Of a stretch of DNA of 64,000 nucleotides, positions 44,408-53,179 are shown piece by piece. Made by a program: the position numbers and the translations under genes. The DNA lies in assembly GCA_023424015.1 (NCBI GenBank), contig JAFAEM010000003.1, positions 50,525-114,524 on the forward strand, read 5' to 3'. Position 1 is the stretch's first letter, and every line of letters begins with the position of its first letter. The notes beneath the pieces were generated by a model. It saw nothing but the letters and a program-made list of their open reading frames with translations. It searched no databases and was not told the DNA's origin. This DNA comes from Bacteroidota bacterium. GTDB taxonomy: Bacteria; Bacteroidota; Bacteroidia; Chitinophagales; Chitinophagaceae.

Positions 44408-44779
44408 CTATTTTATCCAGCCAAAAAAACCGCCAGTTTTTTCCATGCCCACATAAACCCCGTCATCCCGGAGCTCCACAGGCCAATGAGTGAGGTAATA
44501 ACCCTCGCCCGTTACATTACGACCATTCTTCATGTCATATTTATACCGGTGGGTGGGACACACTACATTTCCCAGGGCATCAATATAACCCTCGGCCAAC
44601 AACCCGCCGGCATGCGGGCATTTATAGGCAAAGGCAAAGACGGCTTCCCCGTGCCGGCCGATACAGATCTTCTTTCCGTTGGCAACTGCCACCGCGATAT
44701 TATTGCCGGAAAAATTCAGCTCGTTTACATGACCCGCGATCTTATGCCAGCTAATTTCTTTATTTGCCACAGATGACAC
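44408..44779 (-). CDS. Rieske (2Fe-2S) domain protein
   Basis: A 123-residue stand-alone Rieske ferredoxin. The cluster-binding boxes are YKCPHAGG (C-x-H, about residue 54) and VVCPTHRYKYD (C-x-x-H, about residue 75), and the surrounding beta structure is typical. It lacks a signal peptide, so it is cytosolic and probably feeds electrons to an unknown oxygenase or acts as a small redox protein. It follows hflX by 9 bp on the same strand and may be cotranscribed. Some Bacteroidota carry it at this position; no partner reductase is present. Confidence 0.9.
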   Translation of the reverse strand: MSSVANKEISWHKIAGHVNELNFSGNNIAVAVANGKKICIGRHGEAVFAFAYKCPHAGGLLAEGYIDALGNVVCPTHRYKYDMKNGRNVTGEGYYLTHWPVELRDDGVYVGMEKTGGFFGWIK

Positions 44780-44788
44780 CGGTTTAGA

Positions 44789-45979
44789 CTAATAAAAAAA
44801 ATCCGTCTTGTACGGGTACCTCACCCGGTACATCTCCCGCACTTTTTGAAGGATGCTCGCCCTGAGCTGCTCCACGTTGCGCCGCTCGATGGCTGAAATA
44901 AATACGGCGTTACCATTTGTTTCATGGTTCCATCGCTCATAGAGGTCATTGAGGATCTCCTGTTTGGTGCCTCCTTCCAGCCACTCATCCAGGTATTTTT
45001 CTTCATACATATCCATTTTATTGAATATGGTAAGGGTTGGCTTTTCAGAAGACCCGAGTTCATGCAATGTCTTGTTCACCACCGCCATCTGGTCCTCATA
45101 ATTGGGATGCGAAATATCCACCACATGCAGCAGGATATCGGCTTCACGCACTTCGTCGAGCGTACTCTTAAAACTCTCCACCAGGTGATGCGGCAGCTTG
45201 CGAATGAATCCTACCGTGTCGCTTAGCAGAAAAGGAGTTTGTTCAAATACTACTTTGCTGGTAGTGGTATCAAGGGTGGCGAATAATTTATTCTCCGCAA
45301 ATACATCACGCTTGCTCAGCAGGTTCATGATGGTCGACTTGCCAACATTGGTATAACCAACCAGCGCCACGCGGATATATTCGCCGCGATCCTTTCTTTG
45401 GGTAAAAGCTTGCTTATCGATCTCGGCCAAACGCTTTCGTAGCAAAGAAATCTTATCCCTCACGATACGACGGTCGGTTTCGATCTCGGTTTCACCCGGA
45501 CCGCGGGTACCGATACCACCCCCCAGCCGCTCAAGGTGTTTCCACATACCGCGCAGCCTGGGTAAAATATATTGGTACTGCGCCAGCTCCACCTGCGCCT
45601 TGGCCTGGGCCGTCTTGGCGCGGTGTGCAAAGATGTCGAGGATCAGGTCGGAACGATCAATGGCTTTTATGCCGAGTGCTTTCTCAATATGATTGATCTG
45701 CGAACCCGTGAGTTCATCGTCGAAAATAATGATGCTGATATTGCGGCCCTCCACATAATTCTTTATTTCCTCCAGCTTGCCCTTACCCACAAAAGTCCGG
45801 CTGTCAGGATGCGGCAGCTTCTGCACAAACCGCTTGACCGTAACGGCACCTGCCGTCTCCGCCAAAAATGCAAGTTCATCCAGCCACTCATTCACCTGCG
45901 CCTCGGTCTGGTCTTTCTGCACCAGGCCAACCAGCACCGCAGGCTCCTCTTTCGATATAATTTTTTTCTTATCCAGCAT
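44789..45979 (-). CDS. hflX: GTPase HflX
   Basis: A 396-residue ribosome-associated GTPase. The N-terminal HflX domain includes VKRFVQKLPHPDSRTFVGKG, ELTGSQINHIE, and ERLGGGIGTRGPGETEIETD (the linker before the G domain). The G domain has G1 VGYTNVGKST, G3 DTVGF, G4 NKMD. HflX splits stalled or stress-damaged ribosomes. Length is normal for the family. A TACCTTCG sequence about 35 bp upstream is one mismatch from a -7 box. Confidence 0.95.
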   Translation of the reverse strand: MLDKKKIISKEEPAVLVGLVQKDQTEAQVNEWLDELAFLAETAGAVTVKRFVQKLPHPDSRTFVGKGKLEEIKNYVEGRNISIIIFDDELTGSQINHIEKALGIKAIDRSDLILDIFAHRAKTAQAKAQVELAQYQYILPRLRGMWKHLERLGGGIGTRGPGETEIETDRRIVRDKISLLRKRLAEIDKQAFTQRKDRGEYIRVALVGYTNVGKSTIMNLLSKRDVFAENKLFATLDTTTSKVVFEQTPFLLSDTVGFIRKLPHHLVESFKSTLDEVREADILLHVVDISHPNYEDQMAVVNKTLHELGSSEKPTLTIFNKMDMYEEKYLDEWLEGGTKQEILNDLYERWNHETNGNAVFISAIERRNVEQLRASILQKVREMYRVRYPYKTDFFY

Positions 45980-46155
45980 ATTCTAATAAATCAATCAGGA
46001 TTGCGAAGGTAAATATTTATTGGCGGGACCCCGACCGACTTCATAGTACAATGACGGTTGGTAATTGTTCGAAGTAATTAGAGAAAGGTCAGAAAATGAA
46101 AATCCCGTTCCCGCTACAAAGGGGGTTAAGTTCAGTTGAAATCATAAAATCCTGG

Positions 46156-46890
46156 TTAAAGGCCGCTCAGCGTAAGCCCGATAGAAAATGGCCTGATCTC
46201 GGCGGCTACGCCTTCCTTGAATAAAGACGTGAGCTGGTAACTGCCATACAACGTGAAATGACCGATACCAACCCGGGCGGTGCCCACGAGCCTCGTGGTA
46301 TTGAAAAACCGTTTGCTGGTTTCCTTCATTGTATACGCATTGATCGTATTTCCCGAAGCATTTTCAAGGTCTTTATTACGGGTATGTGCATTGATCATGG
46401 TACCCACTTTCACACCAAGCGCGAATTTGAAACTCTTATCGCTGCTGAGTGGATTAGCAACATAGCGAAATTCAATAGGAGCTTCAAGGTAAGTTGTATT
46501 GAGCTTGGTTTTCTTGAAATGCGTGGTGTCGGATTGGTCGATAAACCTCAGTGTTGGGGTGATATCCTTGATGCCCACATGAGTTTTCTTGAAAATAATA
46601 TGGTCAGACGATATCCCCGGCCCCAGCGCGATACTCAGCTTTGGGTTGGTCTTGAAAGGGAAATCGAACATGAAATAGACATTGAAGCTCTTGGAAAAAC
46701 CACTGGTATTGATCGAATCAGGTTTGCCCGCCCAGCCGGTATAACCAAACTGCAGCATAAAGTGATCGTTGGCGCGACCAGCCAGGCTGATCGTCTCTTT
46801 TTTGGGTTTTGCAGCCACAGCGGTACTGTCCTGCGCAGTCAAAGATTGGAACAGAAAACTACCTAAAGCAATCAGTACAAGTTTCTTCAT
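46156..46890 (-). CDS. PorT-like outer membrane beta-barrel protein
   Basis: A 244-residue protein with a Sec signal peptide (MKKLVLIALGSFLFQSLTAQ) and alternating beta strands ending in FSIGLTLSGL, a typical outer-membrane C-terminus. PorT-like barrel families of Bacteroidota share this layout; some are needed for type IX secretion, but this protein cannot be tied to T9SS from sequence alone. Promoter -7 box at 46908-46915. Confidence 0.75.
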   Translation of the reverse strand: MKKLVLIALGSFLFQSLTAQDSTAVAAKPKKETISLAGRANDHFMLQFGYTGWAGKPDSINTSGFSKSFNVYFMFDFPFKTNPKLSIALGPGISSDHIIFKKTHVGIKDITPTLRFIDQSDTTHFKKTKLNTTYLEAPIEFRYVANPLSSDKSFKFALGVKVGTMINAHTRNKDLENASGNTINAYTMKETSKRFFNTTRLVGTARVGIGHFTLYGSYQLTSLFKEGVAAEIRPFSIGLTLSGL

Positions 46891-46907
46891 AAATCGGGTT
46901 AAGGTCG

Positions 46908-46915
46908 CAAATATA
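46908..46915 (-). promoter_or_regulatory. -7 box TATATTTG of the barrel gene
   Basis: Perfect TAnnTTTG on the minus strand, 18 bp upstream of the start codon. No good -33 element. Confidence 0.5.
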
Positions 46916-47065
46916 TTCGTCTTTCGGTTAAAGTTAGGTTAAGAAGATGATTCAATGTGAAAATGTGATAATGTGGGTAATTTGAAAATTTTCCCGGCAA
47001 GTAATCTATTATCAATCATAAATGCTTGTATGAGTCGTATTTCGTCTTTCGGAAAACTTACCCGA

Positions 47066-47092
47066 GTGGACCCTGCCCGACATGGTCGGGCA
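47066..47092 (-). repeat. T-arm-like hairpin copy
   Basis: TGGACCCTGC followed by CCGACATGGTCGGGC resembles the 3' end of the nearby CAT tRNA with its T-arm replaced by a CCGAC/GTCGG hairpin; see 47496-47532. Confidence 0.5.
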
Positions 47093-47139
47093 AAAATTAA
47101 TTCCGATAAAAAACTCTGTTTGAACTTCCGATTTGAAAC

Positions 47140-47370
47140 ATTCGAGATCAAAGCCCCAGCGGGGCGGCGTTTTGGTAGCATCAAACGACCCGTAGCGATA
47201 TGAGTGCCATCGGCACGACGTTTTGTACCAGCGTAATGATCAAAACATTTTCGAATAAAAATATTTCATAACGAACCCAACCATAACGTCACCCCTACAG
47301 GGTTCATTCCTCGCGGGGTAATCTGTATTCTACCATAACGTCGTGCCTACGGCACTTTGATATTTTCGGT
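47140..47370. repeat. Cluster of short palindromic repeats
   Basis: A run of small imperfect palindromes (GCCCCAGCGGGGC, GTGCCATCGGCAC, CGTGCCTACGGCAC, CCCTACAGGG and CCTCGCGGGG) interspersed with CGTCGTG/AACGT motifs. It is non-coding and resembles the dispersed repeats found between Chitinophagaceae genes. It occupies most of the gap between the barrel gene and the CAT tRNA; no gene is seen in it. Confidence 0.6.
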
Positions 47371-47454
47371 CTTAAAATGATCACTTTGTATTTAGGCTTG
47401 GGCGACCCTTTGATTAACCTGGAAAAGTGAACCCTGCTAAAATTCTTATAAATT

Positions 47455-47487
47455 AAAAAAGCATCCGCAATATTATTACGAATGCTT
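47455..47487 (-). terminator. Terminator downstream of the CAT tRNA
   Basis: On the minus strand AAGCATTCGTAAT and ATTGCGGATGCTT form the stem, followed by a run of T. The hairpin copy at 47496-47532 lies between this and the tRNA, so it would be part of the primary transcript. Confidence 0.75.
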
Positions 47488-47495
47488 CTGTGGAG

Positions 47496-47532
47496 TGGAC
47501 CTTGCCCCGACATCGGTCGGGGCGACCCTCCG
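47496..47532 (-). repeat. Altered copy of the CAT tRNA 3' half with hairpin in the T-arm
   Basis: On the minus strand GGGTCGC and CAAGGTCCA match the tRNA's 3' half, but the T-arm is replaced by CCCCGAC-cgat-GTCGGGG (7-bp stem). It lies directly 3' of the true tRNA. Confidence 0.7.
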
Positions 47533-47534
47533 TG

Positions 47535-47608
47535 TGGACCCTGCAGGGCACGATCCTGCGACCCCCTGATTATGAGTCAGGTGCTCTAACCAGCTGAGCT
47601 AAGGGTCC
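47535..47608 (-). tRNA. tRNA with anticodon CAT (Met elongator or Ile2)
   Basis: 74 nt on the minus strand: acceptor GGACCCT/AGGGTCC with discriminator A, D-arm GCTC/GAGC, anticodon arm CCTGA-CTCATAA-TCAGG, variable loop, T-arm GCAGG/CCTGC with the unusual loop ATCGTGC instead of TTCGANN. Sequence alone cannot tell elongator Met from lysidine-modified Ile2. CCA not encoded. Confidence 0.88.
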
Positions 47609-47640
47609 AATACTTTCAATAAATAAGAACTTTCCAGGTA

Positions 47641-47682
47641 CTCTAACCATCCCGATAGCAATCGGGAGAGCTAAGGGTCCAA
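47641..47682 (-). repeat. Altered copy of the CAT tRNA 5' half with hairpin in the D-loop
   Basis: On the minus strand TTGGACCCTTAGCTC and GGTTAGAG match this tRNA's 5' half, with TCCCGATTGCTATCGGGAT replacing the D-loop bases. Same design and same insertion point as 44253-44295 next to tRNA-Asn. Confidence 0.75.
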
Positions 47683-47803
47683 TTATTTTTAAAAAAGAAC
47701 TTCCAGATTTCTCTGTTTATGTCCACCGACAATCTTCAATTTGTGGAGGGCAAAACTAAGGAATAAAACTCGTTGTACACTATAATCCGGGGATGTTTCT
47801 GGC

Positions 47804-48040
47804 CTATTTTACCTCTTCGAAATCGATATAATCACCCTTGGATACCTTCTCGGCAGGTTTTTCCTCACGGGGCGGGGTATTGTAACCAGCCTGCTGGTTC
47901 ATTTGGTCCTGCATACGTCCCTGCATTTCACTGAACTTCTTTTTCACCTCGCGGGTGGTTTTATAAATAGGGATAATAAAGCGGAAGACCAGGTTGTACA
48001 AAAACCAGATCAGCAAGCCGTATAATATCAGTTTCAACAT
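47804..48040 (-). CDS. DUF4834 family protein
   Basis: A 78-residue protein with one N-terminal membrane helix (LKLILYGLLIWFLYNLVFRF) and a charged, Pro/Gln-rich tail ending GDYIDFEEVK, as in the DUF4834 family of Bacteroidota. Function unknown; probably a small inner-membrane protein. It is divergent from rimP. Confidence 0.8.
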   Translation of the reverse strand: MLKLILYGLLIWFLYNLVFRFIIPIYKTTREVKKKFSEMQGRMQDQMNQQAGYNTPPREEKPAEKVSKGDYIDFEEVK

Positions 48041-48322
48041 CGTGCAGCAAAACTACAATATGAATGGGTTTGCGGGGCCGATTATTCGTTAAAATCGGTG
48101 AGCGGTACTGTAGGTCGGTAAATAGTAGCCGGGGAGACGGGACGACGGGAAGAATATTATTTTATTGGCCGGGAAGGCGGTAGGACGGCAAGAAAGCTTA
48201 ATTGTTGGCTGAGGAGATAGTAAGAAAGCAGTTGAAAATTGTCACCGCATTTCCGTCACCCGGCCCGGAGCTTCTTCACCGCCTTCCAATCTCCCCGGGC
48301 CCAACAAACCCCTTCACATAAG

Positions 48323-48355
48323 TTTGGAAGGAATAGGCTATTTTCCTTAATTTTG
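48323..48355 (+). promoter_or_regulatory. Promoter of the rimP-nusA-infB operon
   Basis: TTTG (48323-48326), 21 bp spacer, TAATTTTG (48348-48355): a near-ideal Bacteroidota promoter. The predicted transcript start is near 48362, giving a leader of about 50 nt that contains the hairpin at 48373-48400. Confidence 0.75.
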
Positions 48356-48372
48356 CACCGGAAGCAGAATCT

Positions 48373-48400
48373 AAGAAGGGAACGAAGGCGTTCCCTTCTT
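48373..48400 (+). promoter_or_regulatory. Perfect leader hairpin before rimP
   Basis: 12-bp perfect stem AAGAAGGGAACG/CGTTCCCTTCTT with a 4-nt AAGG loop, followed by CTTTTATC. It lies between the promoter and the rimP start, so it may be an attenuator or a feedback target. Confidence 0.6.
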
Positions 48401-48412
48401 CTTTTATCTACT

Positions 48413-48901
48413 ATGAGCAAGGACGGACAAATACAGGCGCTGGAGCAAAAAGTGAAGTCGCTGATCGAAGCAGAGCCCGAGGTGTTCCTGGTAGACATCA
48501 GGATCAAACCAACCAACAACGTAAAGGTTTTTCTCGACAGCGATAAAGGAATGCCACTCGATAAACTGATCCAGTACAACCGAAAATTGTACCGCCTGCT
48601 GGAAGAAACGCAGTTTTTCCCGGGGAATGATTTTTCACTCGAAGTGTCATCACCCGGGCTGGATGAACCGCTACGGCAACACAGGCAATACCTAAAAAAT
48701 ATTGGCCGCGATGTAGAAGTGATCAGGATGGATGGCGGTAAAAACGAAGGCAAATTGCTAAACGTGGATGAAACCGGCATTGTGGTGGAAGAAGAAAAAA
48801 TCATTCCAACCGCAAAAGGAAAAGGAAAGAAAAAAGAACTGGTGCAACAAAGCATCACATTTGACAATATTAAATCAACAAAAATTCAAATTAAATTTTG
48901 A
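48413..48901 (+). CDS. rimP: Ribosome maturation factor RimP
   Basis: Start chosen at ATG 48413, 12 bp after the leader hairpin; the longer open frame from 48239 crosses the promoter. The 162-residue protein has the RimP N-terminal alpha/beta domain (VFLVDIRIKPTNNVKVFLDS, then FSLEVSSPGLDEPLRQHRQY) and the C-terminal SH3-like domain (GKLLNVDETGIVVEE). RimP assists 30S subunit maturation. First gene of the conserved rimP-nusA-infB operon. Confidence 0.94.
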   Translation: MSKDGQIQALEQKVKSLIEAEPEVFLVDIRIKPTNNVKVFLDSDKGMPLDKLIQYNRKLYRLLEETQFFPGNDFSLEVSSPGLDEPLRQHRQYLKNIGRDVEVIRMDGGKNEGKLLNVDETGIVVEEEKIIPTAKGKGKKKELVQQSITFDNIKSTKIQIKF

Positions 48902-48987
48902 GAAAAGCGATGGACCATGCAGCTCAGGCTAAACTCCGGAGGTCATGGTTCTGGCTAAAGCCTCAGATCTGATTAAACCAGAGAGTT

Positions 48988-50235
48988 ATGGCAAGTATCA
49001 ATCTTATCGAAGCGTTCCAGGAATTTAAGGACGCGGAAAATATCGATCGTCCAACGATGATGAAGGTGGTTGAAGATGTTTTTAAAACCCTTCTTCGCAA
49101 AAAATACGGTAGCGACGAAAATTTTGACGTGATCGTAAATGCCGAAAAAGGTGACCTGGAGATCATTCGTCACCGTATGATCGTAGAGGACGGCCAGGTG
49201 GAAGATCCACTGGCTCAGGTAGCATATTCTGAAGCGATAAAGATTGAACCCGACTTTGAAGTGGGAGAAGAGCTTTTCCAGGAAATTGACCTTTACGACT
49301 TCGGTCGCAGGGCGATACTGGCAGCCAAACAAACCCTTGCCAGCCGTATCAGCGACTTGAAAAAGAACGTGTTGGCCCAAAAATATGGGGATCGTATCGG
49401 GGAGATCATCAGCGCCGAAGTGTACCAGGTCTGGAAAAAAGAGATCCTGTTACTCGATGAGGAAGGCAATGAACTGATCCTTCCCAAGAGCGAACAGATA
49501 CCACAGGATTATTTCAAAAAAGGCGAAACAATCCGTGCCGTGGTGAAGAAAGTAGACATGAAAAATAACAATCCTGTTATCATCCTGTCGCGTACCGCAC
49601 CCGAGTTTTTGGCTAAGTTATTGGAGATAGAAGTCCCTGAAATTTTTGATGGTCTTATCGTCATCAAAAAGATCGTGCGCGACCCGGGTGAAAGAGCTAA
49701 GGTGGCAGTGGAATCCTACGATGACCGTATCGATCCCGTTGGCGCCTGTGTAGGTATGAAGGGTAGTCGTATCCACGGTATCGTTCGCGAGCTGAAAAAC
49801 GAGAATATCGATGTGATCAACTGGACCAATAATATACAGTTGCTGATCCAGCGGGCACTGACCCCGGCCAAGATCACCAGCATGGAATTGAACAACGAAA
49901 AACACCATGCGAGTGTGTACCTGAAACCCGACCAGGTTTCACTGGCTATCGGTCGTCGCGGTGTCAATATTAAGCTGGCATCTGAATTGACCGGTTATGA
50001 ACTGGATGTATACCGCGATTCTGAAGAAGAAACTGGCGAATTCGACGTGGATCTCGAAGAATTTAGCGATGAAATAGAAACTTGGGTGATTGATGAATTA
50101 AAAAGAGTAGGTTGCGATACGGCTAAGAGCGTATTGAGACTGACACCCGAAGAACTGGAAAGAAGAACCGACCTGGAAAAAGAAACGATAGATGATGTGA
50201 GAAAGGTATTGCAGGCGGAATTTGAAAATGAATAA
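48988..50235 (+). CDS. nusA: Transcription termination/antitermination factor NusA
   Basis: A 415-residue NusA. N-terminal RNA-polymerase-binding domain (MASINLIEAFQEFKDAENID), S1 domain (about 135-200; KGETIRAVVKKVDMKNNNPV), two KH domains (VGMKGSRIHGIVRELKN and IGRRGVNIKLASELTGYELD), and a short C-terminal acidic helical region. It lacks the E. coli-type acidic repeats, as is usual in Bacteroidota. It pauses, terminates or antiterminates transcription with RNA polymerase. Confidence 0.96.
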   Translation: MASINLIEAFQEFKDAENIDRPTMMKVVEDVFKTLLRKKYGSDENFDVIVNAEKGDLEIIRHRMIVEDGQVEDPLAQVAYSEAIKIEPDFEVGEELFQEIDLYDFGRRAILAAKQTLASRISDLKKNVLAQKYGDRIGEIISAEVYQVWKKEILLLDEEGNELILPKSEQIPQDYFKKGETIRAVVKKVDMKNNNPVIILSRTAPEFLAKLLEIEVPEIFDGLIVIKKIVRDPGERAKVAVESYDDRIDPVGACVGMKGSRIHGIVRELKNENIDVINWTNNIQLLIQRALTPAKITSMELNNEKHHASVYLKPDQVSLAIGRRGVNIKLASELTGYELDVYRDSEEETGEFDVDLEEFSDEIETWVIDELKRVGCDTAKSVLRLTPEELERRTDLEKETIDDVRKVLQAEFENE

Positions 50236-50332
50236 AAACAACAAATGTGAAGATGTGAAAGTGTGAAAATGGTACGACGAAAATTTCCACATTCACGCAT
50301 TCCCACATTTCCACATTATTTAAAAATTCTGA

Positions 50333-53179
50333 ATGGCAGAAATAAAACTTCCAAGATTACTGGCAGCAGCGAAAGAGTTTAACATCGGACAGGACACCTT
50401 GATTGATTTCCTGATAGGGAAGTCATTTCCTAAAGAAGAGCTGAAACCTACGTCGAAACTGACGGAGGAAATGTATCGTGCTTTGCAGCAGGAATTCCAA
50501 AGCGATAAGGCTGCAAAACTGAAAAGTGATATGGTCGATCTGCCTAAAGGCACGGTAAGCGAACCCAAGAAGAAAAAAGAAGAAGAAGAGATCAATTTCA
50601 GGAAAGAAGAGAAAAAGACAGCGCCTAAGAAAGAAAAAGAAGAAACACCGGTAGTTGAAGAAAAACCGGCAGCCAAAGCAAAGAAAGAACCCGCGAAAGA
50701 AGAAGAAGTTGTCAAGATTGACGCACCGGAAATAGCGACACCTAAGGTTCTCGACAAAATCGATCTCTCTTCAATAGATTCCTCCACAAGACCTAAAAAG
50801 ACGGTTAAGAAAAAAGCTGACATGGAGGCCGAAGCGCCACCCGTGGAAGAAAAGTCGGAAGAGATTAAAAAATCCGCTACTAAGGAAACGACTAAAAAAG
50901 CGGCGAAAGTTAAAGAAGAAGAGACGAAAGCACCGGAAGAGGTGAGCGCGGAACAGGTTGCTGAACCCGAAGAGGAAGCTCCACCGGTGATTGAAAATAT
51001 CAGGGCCGACAAACTGGAAGGCCCCAAGATCTTGGGCAAAATCGACCTGCCTGTGGATAGCGATACCCGCCCGGTAAAAGACGAAAAACGCAAACGCAAA
51101 CGCATTCCCATCGAGAAAAAAGAAGTGCGCCCCGATACCCAAACACAGGGCAGAGGTGACAGGAGACCAGGTGGCGGTGGCGGCGGCGGCGGATTCACCC
51201 GGGGACGCCAGGGTCAGACCGGTACAGGTGGTCGCAGGGTGATCACACGCAGAGAAGATAAACTTATAGACGAGAAGGAAATACAGGAAAAGATCAAGGA
51301 AACCCAGGCTAAGCTTGCAGGGGGTGGAAAAGGCAGAAGCCTGAAAGCAAAAGCACGCCGTGAAAAAAGACAGGGACTTGCGGATTCGATGGGCGAACCT
51401 ATAGAAGACAATAAACTCCAGGTAACAGAATTTATCAGCGTAAGCGAACTGGCCAACCTGATGGATGTAAGCTTTGCCGAAGTGATCAGCAAGTGTATGA
51501 GCTTAGGCATCATGGTATCGATCAACCAGCGTCTCGACGCGGAAGTGATCGAACTGGTAGCCAGTGAATTTGGATTCGATGTAGAATTCATCAACATGGA
51601 AAAGCAAATGGAGATGGAGGAAGAGGACGATGAAGATGGAGAAGAAGAACTCCAGCCCCGCTCCCCCATCGTCACGATCATGGGTCACGTTGACCATGGT
51701 AAAACATCATTGCTTGACTATATCCGTAGCGCTAATGTGGTAGCCGGTGAAGCGGGTGGTATCACCCAACATATCGGTGCCTACCAGGTGGAACTGCCCA
51801 ATGGCAAAGAGATCACCTTCCTTGATACACCGGGTCACGAAGCGTTTACCGCGATGCGTGCACGTGGTGCAAAAGTGACTGATATCGCGGTGATCGTAAT
51901 CGCTGCCGATGACGCGGTGATGCCACAAACACGTGAAGCCATCAGCCACGCACAGGCGGCTAATGTACCGATGATCTTTGCCATCAACAAGATTGATAAA
52001 GATGGAGCCAACCCGGCGAAAATATATGAACAGCTTTCGCAAATGAATATCCTGGTGGAAGAATGGGGCGGTAAGTTCCAGAACCAGGAGATCGCCGCCA
52101 AGAGTGGTTTGAATATCGACAAGCTATTGGAGAAAATATTGCTGGAAGCCGAACTGCTCGACCTGAAAGCAAATCCCAACCGGGAAGCAACAGGTACTAT
52201 CGTGGAAGCTTCACTCGACAAGGGTCGTGGTTATGTAGCCACGCTGCTGGTTGAAAACGGAACCCTCCACGCCGGCGACCTCGTCGTGAGTGGCCAGTAC
52301 TATGGACGGGTGAAAGCGATGTTTAATGAAAGAAACAAGAAAGAAGATGCGGCAGGTCCATCTGCACCTGCTGTGATCCTGGGTCTGAATGGCGCGCCAC
52401 AAGCGGGCGAGAAGTTCAAAGTATACCAGGATGAATCTGAAGCGAAAGAAATCGCTAACCGTCGTGCCCAGATCCTGCGGGAACAGGGTATGCGGGCGAA
52501 AAAACATATTACGCTCGACGAGATCGGCCGACGCCTGGCACTTGGAAATTTCAAGGAGCTCAAGATCATTATCAAAGGCGACGTGGACGGATCGGTAGAA
52601 GCCCTGAGCGACTCCTTGCAGAAACTGTCGACACCTGAAATTCTTGTGAGTGTGATACATAAAGGCGTAGGCCAGATCAATGAAAGCGATATCGTACTTG
52701 CGGAAGCCTCCGATGCGATCGTGATCGCCTTTAACGTACGCCCATCACAACAGGCATCGAGACTCGCCGAAAATGCGGGTATTGAGATCAAGATGTACTC
52801 TATCATCTACAACGCCATTGAAGAAGTGAAGAGTGCGATGGAGGGTATGTTGGAGCCAACTATCCAGGAAAAGATCACGGCAAATGTGGAAGTGAGAGAA
52901 GTATTCAAATTCGATAAAGCTACTGTTGCCGGTTGCTATGTAACCAGCGGACGTATGAAACGTGATTCCAAGGTTCGCCTGATCCGCGACGGTATCGTGA
53001 TCTATCCCACTGCTGAAGGCGCTACAGCTGAGCTGGGCTCGCTGAAACGCTTTAAGGATGATGTGAAAGAAGTGTTGTCGGGTATGGAATGCGGATTGAC
53101 TATTAAGAACTATAGCGATGTCAAAGTGGGAGATGTTGTGGAGGCGTATGAGCAGGAGGAGGTGAAGAGGACGTTGTAG
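50333..53179 (+). CDS. infB: Translation initiation factor IF-2
   Basis: A 948-residue IF-2. A long charged, Lys/Glu/Pro-rich N-terminal region (about 60-270) and a Gly-rich patch (about 280-300) are followed by the conserved part: EFISVSELANLMDVSFAEVI, G1 GHVDHGKTSLLD (about 451-462), G3 DTPGHE, G4 NKID, then domains II-IV. IF-2 brings fMet-tRNA to the 30S subunit and promotes subunit joining. The gap from nusA (97 bp) contains imperfect inverted repeats of TGTGAAnATG type but no terminator. Confidence 0.97.
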   Translation: MAEIKLPRLLAAAKEFNIGQDTLIDFLIGKSFPKEELKPTSKLTEEMYRALQQEFQSDKAAKLKSDMVDLPKGTVSEPKKKKEEEEINFRKEEKKTAPKKEKEETPVVEEKPAAKAKKEPAKEEEVVKIDAPEIATPKVLDKIDLSSIDSSTRPKKTVKKKADMEAEAPPVEEKSEEIKKSATKETTKKAAKVKEEETKAPEEVSAEQVAEPEEEAPPVIENIRADKLEGPKILGKIDLPVDSDTRPVKDEKRKRKRIPIEKKEVRPDTQTQGRGDRRPGGGGGGGGFTRGRQGQTGTGGRRVITRREDKLIDEKEIQEKIKETQAKLAGGGKGRSLKAKARREKRQGLADSMGEPIEDNKLQVTEFISVSELANLMDVSFAEVISKCMSLGIMVSINQRLDAEVIELVASEFGFDVEFINMEKQMEMEEEDDEDGEEELQPRSPIVTIMGHVDHGKTSLLDYIRSANVVAGEAGGITQHIGAYQVELPNGKEITFLDTPGHEAFTAMRARGAKVTDIAVIVIAADDAVMPQTREAISHAQAANVPMIFAINKIDKDGANPAKIYEQLSQMNILVEEWGGKFQNQEIAAKSGLNIDKLLEKILLEAELLDLKANPNREATGTIVEASLDKGRGYVATLLVENGTLHAGDLVVSGQYYGRVKAMFNERNKKEDAAGPSAPAVILGLNGAPQAGEKFKVYQDESEAKEIANRRAQILREQGMRAKKHITLDEIGRRLALGNFKELKIIIKGDVDGSVEALSDSLQKLSTPEILVSVIHKGVGQINESDIVLAEASDAIVIAFNVRPSQQASRLAENAGIEIKMYSIIYNAIEEVKSAMEGMLEPTIQEKITANVEVREVFKFDKATVAGCYVTSGRMKRDSKVRLIRDGIVIYPTAEGATAELGSLKRFKDDVKEVLSGMECGLTIKNYSDVKVGDVVEAYEQEEVKRTL

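Noticed and set aside
46939..47203. Overlapping frames on both strands before the CAT tRNA
   Set aside because: Composed of short palindromic repeats with no protein-like composition; treated as a repeat cluster.
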